A stretch of 64,000 nt of DNA from Owenia fusiformis (GCA_903813345.2 CAIIXF020000012.1:22952184-23016183); one strand, 5' to 3'. Numbered from the stretch's first letter, positions 48,019 through 60,232 are shown. Numbers and translations are program-made. Notes: generated from the letters alone by a model not told the origin.

Positions 48019-48330
48019 GCCACTGGCGGATTAGGGGGGGGGGGCCCAGAAAAAAAAAATTGGGCCCAAAAATTTTTTTTGGCCAAACAAGGCCTTCAGG
48101 CCCCAAAAAGTGGGCCTTTTTGGTCATTACCGGGCCTTTGAATCTTTGAAGGCCTTATTTTTTAATTTCAGGCCAAATTTTGAAGAAAATGGGCCTCAAA
48201 ATTTCAAAGTTTGGGCCCAATTTTGGATTTTAGGGGCCTAAAATTTTTTTCCGCGCAAGCGCAGACGTTTTTTTCTCTGACCTGAAATTTGGGCCCCCCC
48301 TTGTTGATTCCTGGATCCGCCCCTGATAGC
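48019..48330. mobile_element. GGGCCC-rich foldback repeat, complete copy
   Basis: Starts CACTGGCGGATTAGGGGGG and ends CCCCCCTTGTTGATTCCTGG then ATCCGCCCCTGATAG, so the ends are inverted (GGCGGATY..GGGG). The interior alternates GGGCCC/GGCC with A/T runs and can fold on itself. A second, interrupted copy in the opposite orientation is at 59,461-60,232. No ORF. Confidence 0.75.
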
Positions 48331-48994
48331 ACAGGCACATTTATGGGTTGCATTCATTTTGGGTAGATGGTTCAGGTTCTAAAATATTTGGATTCTATCT
48401 GATAAAATGCCGAAGAAAATACCATTGCATACCAATTCAAAAGTAATTTGAATGAATTTACTTTATTTTTTGGTTTCTGCCAAGAGTTATTGTAGATTGC
48501 ATGGACAAATACACAGTGCTCACTTACCTAAACTATATGACAACAATAGGAATACTATCTTGAAACATCCTGCATGACATACATTATGTGTCACATGATG
48601 TAAATTAGGTTATCATCGCGAATCAAGGTCAGATAAACAAGGAAGTTCAAAGTTTCAAAAACTATTTTTTATTATCGCCCATAAATGCTCTAAATGTCGA
48701 CTTTTGAAAGCTGAAACGAAGGCATTAATTTTCTTACATTTTTTTTATCAGAGCAGTCTTCGCTGAAGTTTAAAGTAAACTAGAGATACAAAATCTCTAC
48801 AAAAATAGTTTATAGAATTTGATGATGAATCTCATGATGTCACTCATTTTAAAAAAGTAAACAAAAACACGCCGAAAGAGGGCGTGTCAATTCAGCCACA
48901 GTCCATATTTCAGAAATTTTTGTTTTCAAAATATTTCAATGTTTTATAAGGGATAGCAACATAAATAGACAACTGGATTAACAAAGGGGCAGTT

Positions 48995-49917
48995 ATGTCG
49001 TCCATGCACGTGCCAAGGGTCATTTCCCAGAGGGGAAAGAGCAGTTTGGAAGTAGAGAGAGAGAACTTTGAAAGAACACAGGTCAGTTGAGTTTTTTACT
49101 GAATTTATTTAGCCTATCGTGTTCAGTCCAACTGCACAGTGCAGTGACCAGTGTAGGGCAAAATGAAAGTGATGTTCTCTACATGTTTCTAGTAACTTCT
49201 TGACAATGATATTTTCATGTGTGCCATTGAGTCCCGTTGCAATCAAATATATACAACTGTCAAATAAAATATTCGACATTTGGTTGGTGATTAAGCTTAG
49301 GGCTGTGGTATCAGTTTAGACCTGAGGCCCGGGTTTAGACTATATCCTCTAGTCTGAAATTTGGAATGAAGATATTCAGACTAAAGCCCATGTATGTTAA
49401 AGTTTGGGATCGATAATTATTTGTTTACATATGAAGTGTCATTCAATATGGCCGATTGAGTAAATTAATTTGCATATTTGTTACTTCCCCTAGCTTTGCT
49501 TCCATTCGACAATAAGCTTTGTTACTTTTTATAGCATTTAATTCTACCTTACTACTTAATTGAATTGTTATAATGTCTATTTTTGGGAAGTGAAGCTTCC
49601 TAGAATTGATAATTTTTGTGCAGGAAATTTCCTGTTTTTTCCCACAGGAGGGACGTAATGATCAATAGACTGAATGCTCAGGATATTCACTCTATTGGAT
49701 ATTATAGACTAGGTATCAGTTGTAAGATATGAAGTTTCCTCAAATAGTAATAATGCTTTTATAGTTGGCAGATTATCAAGCAACACCTTTCCAGATTGTT
49801 TGTCTGATATCAAGTCCATGGAGCCATCATGCATCATTCCCTTCCATTTATTGAAGTACACTGTAGAATGGTATCAAGATCTGCATGGCAAGATCATTTA
49901 TATGTTGCAGTAAAATA

Positions 49918-49963
<46 letters not shown>

Positions 49964-52900
49964 TCACACATTTATTTCATATATACATACTACAGCATTC
50001 TATAAATATTTTTTGTGTTTACAATTGATGGGCTAAAGGTTGTCGCCAACATAAGTTATATATCAAGAAGTAATACAAAAAGCTTATTCTTATGATGCTT
50101 TATCTACAAAACAAGTTCTTATGATCTTTTTATCTACCAAATTTACTGTTGTTTTTTTTATTGATCCAGTATTATTTATGGATACTGTGCTTGTTACGTG
50201 TATTTCATATGTAGTTGTATGCATCTATGGAATAACCTCATTCATACATCCCTCATTCATACATTCATTCACTCATTCAATCATCTTTTCATTCGTTACA
50301 CATTTTACAATATGTTAAATATGATCTTTGGTTACATATCTATTTATTTTTATTACTGTTACACATAATTTTTTTATTATGTCAATGGAAAATATAAAGT
50401 TAATACAAAAATAAAAACAATACATATTCTTATAACTTTTCATAAATGACTGCTAATTCATCATTCTTATTAAAAAAAGTGGACCTCTCTATATAATCTT
50501 TGATATATGATTTGAACTCATAAAAGGTTACATTTGTTTTTTCTAGAAAACTTTTGTATATACAATATTTCATAATAATGATTGCTAAATTCATTACATT
50601 ATGCTCATCGTCTTTAGGTTTATGACCATATAAAATATCTTTGTCATGTAGTTTTACTTTATCATTAATTACAAATTTAGAAAATTCACTCCACATTTCT
50701 TTTGCTTTTTTACAATCAACAAACATATGTTTCAGGGTATGGATTTCATTGCAATACAAACATTTTTGTGTATCAGCTAATTTCATTTTAAACAATTTAT
50801 CTTGACATATAAGTATATTATGGAGTATTTTAAATTGAAATATTTGTAATTTTGGATCTTTAGTAATTTTCTTTGCTTACATAAAATGTGATTGAATATC
50901 TTCTTCTTCAATAAATTGTTTTACTCTTTCGAGTGAAACAGGTATTTCAAAATTACTTTGTATCAAAGCATTATGTGCTTTTTTGCATGTGACATTTTCT
51001 ACAGTGACATTACTCTTTCTTTCAACTCTAGCAATATTTGTAATTTGACCTCTTAAAATTTTTTTCCAAACCGCAGGTATTGCTGATTTTAAGCCATTAA
51101 AATCCATATCTTTGATTCTTAAATTATATTTTTCTTGTATAACATTCTTCTGTAAAAATTGACCATTTTCATCCACAATATGCTTTATTTTACAAATACC
51201 ATGTTTGTACCAATCCTTATGAAAAACTGATTTATTTGCAATTAATATATTTTGATTGTTCCATATTATCTCTTCCTGGATTTCCTCTACTTCTTCTGGT
51301 TGACTGTTATCCTTTATTTTGTTCCAATCTTTTACAACATTCTTGTAAAATGGATAAATTTTAGTTAAATCTAAATGTTTAAAATCATAATTAGACTTAA
51401 AAAGGAGATCTTGTCCAAATTGTGATAGTAACATTCTTGGTATTGCTTTCCATGCACCATCTTCATCGTTGGATAATCTTTTAACCCAAACTGCTTTAAG
51501 CGCCTGGTCTAACAATTGGAATTCTGTCATTTTCAGGCCTCCGTCTTGAAGTTCACCAATTAACGTTTTTTTCTTAATCTTTGGAGTCTTATTTCCCCAT
51601 ACAAAATTCCATATAACATCATCAATTTCTTTAATATATTTCTCTGGGATTATTGATATTGCTGATATATTTGTTATTTGGGAAATTCCAATAGATTTTA
51701 TCAAAAGTATTCTTCCTTGTAAACTTAAGTTTCTGTATGTCCACATATTTAGCTTATTCTTTATCTTTCTTATTTTATCTATAACATTGAATTCTAACTC
51801 AACATTTTGATCATATGAAAAACAATATCCCAGTGCTTTAGCTTGCCTAACATTTTGTATATCATTAAATGTTTCTGTGTTATTTTTTGACTGTCCAATC
51901 CACATTAATTCTGTTTTACTTTTATTAAGTTTTAATCCTGAACATATTTCAAATCTATCTAAAATATTTATAGTTTCTTGCACTGACTCTTTATCACTTA
52001 GGGTTGCTGTGATGTCATCAGCATATTGAACTGACTTTATTTCTAAGTCTTGCACTTTTATACCATGTATGTTTTTATTTCTTTGAATTTCTAGACTTAG
52101 TATTTCTATTATCATTATAAATAACATGCCAGAAAGTGGATCTCCTTGTCTTACTCCTCTACTGACTTTAAAAAATCCTGATGATTCTCCATTGTTAATA
52201 ATACTGCTCTCAGAGTTTTTGTAAATACTTTTAAAATAATTAATAAAAATGTCTCCAAAACCAAAAGCTTCTAAAGTGTGTTCAATAAATTCCCATTCCA
52301 CGGAATCGAACGCCTTATGAAAATCTAAAAACAGTAACAGCCCATTTTGTTTTGTATCATCCATATATTGCATTACATCTTTTATTAATCTAACATTTGT
52401 TCCCATGAATCTTTTCATTACATATCCCGTCTGGTTTGCACTAATTATATTTGGAAGTACCGATCTTAATCTTTGAGACAATATTTTGGTCAACAATTTA
52501 TAATCATAATTAAGTAATGTTATTGGTCTCCAATTAGCTAAATTATATCTGTCTTTAGATTTTTTAGGGATTAAACTAATTATTCCTCTCCTTTGGCTAC
52601 AACTTAATTCACCTTGTTGTAAAGAAAAATTAAAACATTCAACTAAATCCTTCTTTAATAGATCCCAAAATTCTAAATAAAATTCTGGTGGTAAACCATC
52701 ACTTCCTGGTGACTTTCCTTTTTTAAAAGATCTTATACAAGTATGGCATTCTTCTATTGTTATTTCTTTATCACATATATCCTTATTATTTTCATTAATT
52801 TTTGGGATGTCATTGTGATCAAGAAAGTAATTACTTGCTTGTTTGATATCTTTTTCATCTTTCTTTCTGTAAGAAGATGTATATAAACTTTCATAAAAAC

Positions 52901-55314
52901 TTTTTTCTGCTTCTAATATTTCTTCAGGTGCAGTGATCTCTCTTCCATTCTGTAATCTCAGCTTTGTTATAACTTTATTTGTACTGTTTGATTTTTCTAA
53001 ATTAAAAAAGTATTTTGTAGATCTTTCTCCTTCCTCATACCATTTTGCACGGCTCCTTATCATGTGACCTTTTGTCTTTCTGTCTTGTATAACACCCAAT
53101 CTTAACTTTAACCTGTTTAACTCATTTATATTATCTTGAGATGCATTTTTATCTACATTAACTTGAGCTTTATTTGTTTCTACTAATAATTTCTTCTCCT
53201 CGTCCCTTTGTTCTTTTGCTAACTTTTTTGAAAATTTTATACATTCTTGTCTAATTTTCATCTTTAGAAAGTCCCATTGTACTCTTTTATCTTCGTTTTT
53301 ATTTTCATCATTTTGTATGTCTTCAATTTGTTTACGAAGATGTTCTTTAAATTCTAGATTATTCAATAAGGCTGTGTTTAGTTTCCATATCCCTGGGCCC
53401 CTTTTTCTATAGTCCTTTGATTGTATTTCAAGTTTAATTGCAAGATGGTCTGGAGAGGGTGCTGACTGTATATCTGTACTGCATAAATCTTCTAAATGAT
53501 TTGAAGTGAAAAAATAATCAAGACGACATTGTATCTTAAATGATGGGTTGTGCCATGTATATCGTTGCTGGGTAGGGTGCTGTCTCCTCCATATATCTGT
53601 CAAACTGTTTCCTTGTAGAATATATTCTATTTCCTCGATTACTGTGCGTTTTTCCTGAACATCTTTTCCACCATTTTTGTCAATGGTTTGCATGCAACAA
53701 TTAAAATCTCCTCCTAATATCAAATGATCATATTCTTGCTGCTGTATAATACCATTTATGTCTTTATAAAATGTTACCTGTTGTTTTGGATCATTAGGTG
53801 CATATAGATTAAGTAAACAATAAATTTCATTTTGAATCTTTATATTTATTAATAGGTATCTTCCAGTTTTATCATATATAACATCACATATGTCATAAAC
53901 AAAATTTTGGGAAAACAGTACCATTACCCCTTTACTATGATTCGTTCCATGATTAAAATAACACTGACCATTCCATTCTGATTTCCATTTATCTTCTACA
54001 TCTTTTACACTAAATGTTTCTTGCAGAAAACAAATATCTACACATTGATTTTTTAACCATCTGAAAATATTCATTCTTTTTCTAGCTTTATGTAACCCTC
54101 TTGCATTCAATGACATCATTTTAAACTTGTAACCCATGTTTTTTAGAAGTATGACTGATATTTACCTGCATTATGTTAATCTCTGTACAGACATTTTTCA
54201 CATCATTCACACACATTCTTGAATTATCACACACAAACACAAACACACAAACAGAGTAGAAGAAAATAACAAACAATGAACTAATGAATTTATTTATTGT
54301 AATATATATACAGTTACTTTACTAAGGTCTCAGGATACTATTTATCCTGTGTATTGCAGTGTAAAATACAATTGAAAATTAAGAAGTCGGAAGATATATA
54401 TCAAACCACGCAATTATAAGTTGATTTAAAACTGTATTGCATTGAAAATGTTCTACGATCTGGTATTTTGATGTCATTCATGTTTGATGCTTGCTTATAA
54501 TCTTGAGGTCCTTGATTTACAAGTTAAGTGAGTTTACTCGCATTATAGCTTTCTCGCAAGAAAGCTATAATGCTTGCTTATTTTATCTTGCTTATTTTAC
54601 GCGTTTCTAGAAGAACAATAGTTTGCTTCACTCTCTTTTGCAGATATCAATATCACCTTGTAGATAAAAATGATATTCCTCAAAATTATAGGATATCCTA
54701 TAAATACATTAAGTTTGTGATGGAGGATATTATCTGTGATCTGGTAATTGGTTTAATTGAAACCCTTATAGCCAGATTTTACATTTTGTATTTTTGCAAA
54801 TTCTTACAACTTCCAATAACTTAATAAATACTGTTTAGACTGACTTCAGTTTTTTTCTAAATCATTTACAAGTTCTCAGAAGCTCAAATCTGACTTTAGA
54901 TTTGACATTCAATGACCTTCCCAAGGTAAAAAAAAGTCAAAAGATTTTTTTCAACTTGCTTCACATTGACCAATATTTTTTAGAAATCATCTACACATGT
55001 ACAAGTTTTCAGAACTCAAAGCATTAAGCTCAAATCTGACTTTAGATTTGAGATTTGACCTTCAATGATCTGCTCAAGGTAAAAAAAGGTCGAAAAGGTC
55101 TTTGTTCAACTTCCTTCAAATTGACCTATTTTTCAAAATCTTCTACACATTTTCAGAAGTTCAAATCTGACTTGAGCAACTAGGTGGTGAAATTTTGTCA
55201 ATGTTAATTCCTTGTATTCTTCATTGTAACGCTTATATTTTATATTGTAGACTACTAGTATCCACAAGGCCATCAACCAGCAGGAAACCCCAGTGAAGGA
55301 GAAACATGTCAGAA
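48995..55314 (+). CDS. HIP1R: Huntingtin-interacting protein 1 / HIP1R, 5' coding exons (partial)
   Basis: Endocytic adaptor linking clathrin coats, phosphoinositides (ANTH domain) and actin (talin-like domain). Exon 1 (48,995-49,081) encodes MSSMHVPRVISQRGKSSLEV then ERENFERTQ, donor CAG|GTCAGT. Exon 2 (55,251-55,314) follows TATATTGTAG and encodes TTSIHKAINQQETPVKEKHV then R plus one base, donor A|GTATCC. Together they align along their length with the start of vertebrate HIP1/HIP1R (..SLEAEREQFDKTQ-AISISKAINTQEAPVKEKHAR..). The join is phase 0. The rest of the ANTH domain, the coiled coil and I/LWEQ domain must lie beyond the window; no third exon was found. Intron 1 (6.2 kb) holds an antisense LINE. 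HIP1 versus HIP1R cannot be separated in invertebrates, which usually have one gene. Confidence 0.88.
49921..49961. repeat. Poly(T) run, the 3' poly(A) tail of the antisense LINE
   Basis: 41 uninterrupted T at the + strand left edge of the LINE, directly after the target duplication. Confidence 0.95.
50430..54137 (-). pseudogene. LINE ORF2 (endonuclease-RT) with one in-frame stop
   Basis: The frame is continuous from MGYKFKMMSLNARGLH at 54,137 down to 50,430 except for one TAA at 50,877-50,879. Before it are 1086 residues: APE endonuclease (FLQETF, ILGGDFNCCMQ, SPDHLAIKL) and RT ([50 protein letters not shown]). After it the same frame runs through LQIFQFKILHNILI into the C-terminal cysteine motif CLYC-x-HMFVDC. 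The stop removes only this last part. The single lesion and long A-tail indicate a fairly recent insertion. Confidence 0.93.
54850..55165. repeat. Tandem repeat of about 120-150 bp, three diverged copies
   Basis: Blocks CTCAAATCTGACTTTAGATT, CAATGACCTTCCCAAGGTAA and TTGACC..TCTACACAT recur near 54,885, 55,030 and 55,165 with indels. It sits immediately before HIP1R exon 2. Confidence 0.75.
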
Positions 55315-55949
55315 GTATCCTTTACAATAATCACATTATCCCTGTCATGTCATCGATAAGTACATCAACCTTGCCAGTGTTCATTCTATAGAAGTCTCAA
55401 TATCTTGTGATTCCCTTATAGCCATGGGGAAGGTCGGTATAGAGGTTTGATGGAAGATTATCAATTATATAGAGGTTATTTAATGGGAGGTTTTTGATAA
55501 AGGTATTTCTGAGGGAAATACTATATATCTACCTGAGGGACTGTAGGGACCAAGGGTTGATATATTGTATTTGCTGAGGGATATACCCTGTATCAAAAAT
55601 CGAGCATTCAATAACTGATTTATCCTATACTTAAAAGATTGTGAGAATTAACCTCTTGGCTACCCAGAGTGACGAGATTTCTCGTCACCTCAGAAATGAC
55701 CTTGAAACCCAGAGTGACGAGATAATCGGTCACAAAATTGTTCACTAAAATTGCTCTTATTTGAACAATTTTTATCCAATTTACACAAAAATTGTTTTAA
55801 AATGTCTAGAAATGATCTCCCCCGTCTAATTTTTTTTTACTAAATTGAACATCATCTGTTGTATATGTATGTAGTAAAATGTCAAAAGCTGTCAAAAATG
55901 AAAACTTATCTGGTTTCAACCTATTTTAGAACCTGGGATTCAAGAGGTT

Positions 55950-56125
55950 AATAGGCTAGGCAAATGGAAGTTTAACATCCCAAAAATTGCAACAGTTTTT
56001 AAATTAGGCTTATATTGTATATTGATACCAGTTGAAAAACATATCAAAAATATAGAAAAATATATGCAGTGGACAAATATGAAATGTCACATTCCAGGTA
56101 CCCCCCTCCAAATTTGAGTATGGGA
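55950..56125. repeat. Dispersed repeat, inverted partner of 62,270-62,475
   Basis: Shared blocks include CATCCCAAAAATTGCAACAG, CATATCAAAAATATAGAAAA and TGCAGTGGACAAATATGAAA, which appear reverse-complemented at 62,270-62,475. The unit is non-coding and probably part of a larger old transposon. Confidence 0.8.
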
Positions 56126-56834
56126 TTGTAAATATTTTTTTATTTCAAAATGGAATACTCTTGTCAATTAAACGAGTAATATTATGATAGTTTACTGACA
56201 TAAGAGCAACTAAAAATTGTTTACCAACTATTTGAGTGCAATAATTGGCATTTCTAGCGCCAAATATCTGAAAATAGGCCATCAAATAGCCCGAATTTAA
56301 TATAACAATGTATTTATTTCTGTATCAATCCATCAGAATTGCATGAAAAATATCAAGGAGGGTATTGTACACCTGAACATTGTCTTTGATAAGTATCAGG
56401 GTCATTAAGTGAATATTGAGCGTGAAAATAATATTTGAAATTTCAATATTTTACCACACCCACTTTTGGGGTGACCTTACTTTTGTTTAATTACTTCCAA
56501 GATATGTCATATTTGAACTCAAAAACACAACTAAATTATTTGTAAAGGCTTATTTTGTCCTGAAAACAGTTTTTTGAGGTTTTCAGGAAAGGATTATGTA
56601 AAAAAAAGGTAGAAAAACAGCAAATGCCAGGTGAAATATAGGGGAAGCCCTACTTTTAGTTGATAACTGTTAGATTATCAAATGTTTTTTCCTTTTAAAT
56701 TCAATTTGATATATAATATACCTTTCCTGGTAAAACAGAGAACGGTTTGTTACAATCAGTGGTCAAAAGATGTCCTTGAAAAGGCAACAAAATGTTAAAT
56801 ATCCCTGTCCCTGACATCAGTTTATTAATATGAG

Positions 56835-57380
56835 CCAAAAAAGGTAACCCAACCAAATGTTTGTTAATAACCCAGTCATTCAGCATGGGTGTGACATCAT
56901 ATTTGGCACAATTACCTTGTTCAATGTTCTTTCATTCTACTAAGTGTCATTGATCTATCCTTAATAGTCACGATTTTATGGCCATTTACAAAATGTGCTC
57001 AAAATATCGAAATGTGCCTAACTAACTGGACATCAATACCACCAGTTTTTTTTATCTGTGGACCTTTTGTCGATACTAACAACACTTGAAACATTAAAAC
57101 AAGAGATAAGAATGAAGATGAGTCATAACACATGATTTTTATGCTCCTGATTTGAACAACAACGCACGATACATTCAGGTTGGCCTCCAGGCATGACACC
57201 CATATTTCATGGCATGGTATAAAATGGCCATAAAATCATGACCACTAGAGACCACTGAGACTGGGTAGATTGATAATACATTGACCAAGACTCAATTCTG
57301 CCAAATATGACACTAAATCCATGCAGGATGATTGGACTGGATTATTAAGATTTGTTTGGGTTACCTTTTTGGCTCGCCCT
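56835..57380. repeat. Large imperfect palindrome, arms about 150 bp
   Basis: GAGCCAAAAAAGGTAACCCAA (56,836) pairs with TTGGGTTACCTTTTTGGCTC (57,356). Inward, GTCACGATTTTATGGCCATTT (56,966) pairs with AATGGCCATAAAATCATGAC (57,223), with TGATCTATC / GATTGATA blocks in between. Probably a foldback DNA element in HIP1R intron 2. Confidence 0.75.
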
Positions 57381-57723
57381 GTATTAAGGAAAAATTGTTA
57401 CTTTTGACTAAGGTGTTCTTAACCACACAGTGATATTGAGAAATGAAATGAAGAAGTTCAACTGAAGAATGTTCGATTTCAAGATGAAATTCAATAAAAA
57501 ATGAGGAAAAGGTTTCTACATTAATAAATCCTCCTGAGTTAACTAGTGTAACGCAAAGTAAATCCCTGGTCTTTATACAGGGCCTGGTTCGATTCCCGGG
57601 TTCGATTATGTTATGTTCATTATCAAAAATGCTGCCTTAATTTTGTAATCTTAACCTTCATATATGTGTCTTACTTATAGAGAGCAAAAAAGAATGCTGA
57701 TTAAATAAGCTTAATACTATTAT

Positions 57724-59412
57724 CACGGTGTTATAGCATGACAGATACGACAAGGCAATTGGCCAAATTTTGCGGTAACGATAACAAAAAATGGCGGACG
57801 GGAAAGACAGCATGTCCTCTTTTTCGCCTGTAGGCAAGATTCACAGATAAGCTTTCCTTTTCAACTAGTTCCATTCGGTGATGCATATGTGAATGGTTAT
57901 AAAGATTGAGTTAAATCTGTCGTGTGGTCTACAAGAAGCAGAATATAAGCTGTAAACCTACCCAGCTGAGATTTCGAAGTTCATAATTTTTAGTCATTTT
58001 TCGTGTTTTCTCAGTATATGTGCCTCAGAGCCACTCAAAATACTAACTGTACGTAAACTGTGTATAAACAAGCCATAAAATGACAAATGCAGAACAGAAA
58101 TGTGGTAAATATTGTAGATAATAAGGTTTCAATCGCAAGGTCGTTAGACAGATACGTATGTATTGCATGCTTTTTTATGGACAGCAACGCATTGCATTAG
58201 TTTTACATTAGATGTTAGCGGACGGTTACATGCAAGTTCCTGTCAAGTCAAGGTCCCTATACTAGATGGATAGCTCTCTATGTGTGAACTGCCTATATTT
58301 GTTTTCAGGACTCGCAAGAGACGCTCTTGCTTGAGCCTCTATAGGGCAAGGAAAAAATAGCGAAAGCCAATGAAAGTGAAAATGATTGTAATGAAGAGGC
58401 AAAGGAAGAAATTAGTAACAACGAACAGGCGACGGAAGAAAACAACTCCAAATTAATTGATGATGTCATGAGTGACATTAGACATATATTACCATTATTA
58501 CAAATCATATTCAGCTGTTTATGTCACCATCTTCATAATAGTACAATAACGTCACTATTTCACTATTTTGCCCGCAGAAATGACGTTATTACCATTATTA
58601 CCACCGTTAATGCCCAGGGCTGAAATAGCAAATTTGAAATAGAAAATCTTACGCACTGAACGATATCACTTTTCCCGGGAAACATAGCCGGGTGGATAAT
58701 ATCATTATTGCCCGACTAAAGTCATTAACGCCCGACACAATATTGCTCACGTCAATATAGCAATTTAAATGCCTTCTCAACTAGTACTAAAACCCCTAGA
58801 ACAGGCCCTGCAAGGTGGTAATAATACGATTTCATCTATTATAGCTTACAAAACTCAAATCCGGTTGAAAAACATTTCAATTTTGGATCACAAGCGATAT
58901 GAAATGATTCGGTTTTACATATATGAACGAGGTTCGCGTAACTGTCTATCAATTTTTGGCGTATCCGCAAATTCAAAATACATTATTATGGCTTGGGTAG
59001 AACATATTAAGTGGTTTACAATGCTTAATTGGCTTTGTATGATCGTATGTAGGTTACATTTATATACACCAAGGTTGTTGCGCAATGTAGAGCATGCCCT
59101 AACGAGGAAAAGAAACAAATTACTAAATTTTATGAAGTTTTGAATTTCAAACTCGACAGTTTTTCGCTTATTTCATGTTATCCATGGGCGTCGATTTGCA
59201 AAGACTACGTTCAAAATAAACATTACTGAATGCATCACCGAATGCGACGCTTACATAAATCTTTCATGCTTTTATTGATACGCAGTAGTAGAACATAATG
59301 CACCTACCTTAGCTTTCTGTTTCATCGTGGCCATTTTATTGGATAAATCAGTGATCGTATTCGACTAACCTCGCTTTCAGAGGTGGCGTATCTGTCATGC
59401 TATAACACCGTG
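57724..59412. mobile_element. 1.69-kb TIR element with CACGGTG termini and 5-bp target duplication
   Basis: The left end CACGGTGTTATAGCATGACA, then GATACG, is repeated inverted at the right end, 26 bp perfect. Both ends are flanked by ATTAT (57,719-57,723 and 59,413-59,417). A CAC-R-GTG terminal heptamer plus 5-bp duplication is the pattern of Transib/RAG-like transposons; CACTA/Chapaev-type elements make 2-4 bp duplications. The interior has no recognisable transposase: an ATGGCGGACGG start at 57,791 opens only ~19 codons, an acidic open stretch lies at 58,380-58,500, and a 124-codon ORF of unknown family lies at 58,769-59,143. So it is a non-autonomous element; family assignment is an inference from the ends. 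Confidence 0.75.
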
Positions 59413-59460
59413 ATTATGTTGTAACAACAATCAGTTACAACTTGTCTATCACCAGCCTTC

Positions 59461-60232
59461 ATCAGGGGCTGATATGGGAACCAACAAGGGGGGGGGGGGC
59501 AAATGTCAGGTCTGAGAAAAAAACTTCCGCGGAAAAAATTTTGGGCCCCTAAAACTTGTGGGCCCAAATTTTGAAATATTGAAACCCATTTTCTTCAATT
59601 AAAAATAAGGCTTTAAAAGGCCCATTTATGACCAAAAAGGCCCACTTTTCGGGGCCTTAAAGTGTGCGCCAAAGTTTAAAACTGCGCAGGCGCACCGCTC
59701 TCGCTAAACTATATAAAGAGATTGCCCGGTACACGATTCAGAGGTAAGCCAGGAAGGCGAACGATCTTCGTCTCGTGATGATTTCCCATATAATCTTAAC
59801 CAGGGAAGTTTCAACATTGAAATTGAAAATTACTATTAGATATACTTTGTAGATGTTATTTATGAAGCTATTTAGTGTTTGCATCAATCAAATGGCTCAT
59901 TTTGAACATATAAAACGTATTTGTGTTTTGTTTCCCAGGGAATTGTATTGTATGTAGTACACACATAAATAGTGTACATTATACTTGAATAGCCTGGTTT
60001 ACATAATATTGAAGGGCATGCTGATTACATGCACACGAGTACATGAATGAAGGCCTAATATTGATATACGTAGCTTGCATACCTAAATAAAAAATAAACT
60101 CTTCTAATCCCCTAATGTAAACACGGCGGTATACGTAGCCCGATTTATCGGGGACTTTAAGGCCTTTTTGGGTCCAATTTTTTTGTCTGGGCCCGCCCAA
60201 GGGGTTGGGAGGGGCCCAGATCTGCCAGTGTT
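59461..60232. mobile_element. GGGCCC-rich foldback repeat, copy split by an insertion
   Basis: The left part (59,461-59,660) and right part (60,157-60,232) together match the reverse complement of 48,019-48,330. The outer ends are ATCAGGGGCTGATATGGG and GATCTGCCAGTG. The copy is interrupted in the GGGGCCTTAAGGCC centre. Confidence 0.75.
59661..60156. mobile_element. 496-bp TTAA-flanked insertion with promoter-like content
   Basis: The insertion is flanked by TTAA at 59,657-59,660 and 60,157-60,160; the intact copy at 48 kb is uninterrupted at this place. TTAA duplication is typical of piggyBac and Kolobok elements. The termini share only AGT, so TIRs are very short or decayed. The interior has a GC-rich block, a TATA box (CTATATAAAGAG near 59,710) and, about 30-40 bp later, CAGAG|GTAAGC, a donor-like sequence. 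It resembles a gene promoter with a first exon. Confidence 0.55.

Larger units (their letters stand above)
49921..54360 (-). mobile_element. 5'-truncated L1/Tx1-type LINE in HIP1R intron 1
   Basis: About 4.4 kb. The 3' end has a 41-base A-tail and the ORF2 region follows. The 5' boundary is about 220 bp before the ORF2 start. GTAAAATACAA flanks both sides (49,910-49,920 and 54,361-54,371), extendable to TTGCAG(TG)TAAAATACAA with a 2-bp difference. ORF1 is missing, so the insertion is 5'-truncated but just spared ORF2. It is a different family from the LINE in SPPL3 (diverged ORF2, AT-richer). Confidence 0.92.

Noticed and set aside
57541-57605. GGTTCGATTCC at 57,586-57,596, an exact tRNA B-box match
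   Set aside because: No convincing A-box or cloverleaf could be drawn upstream. It could be a decayed tRNA-derived SINE but is not supportable as a tRNA gene.
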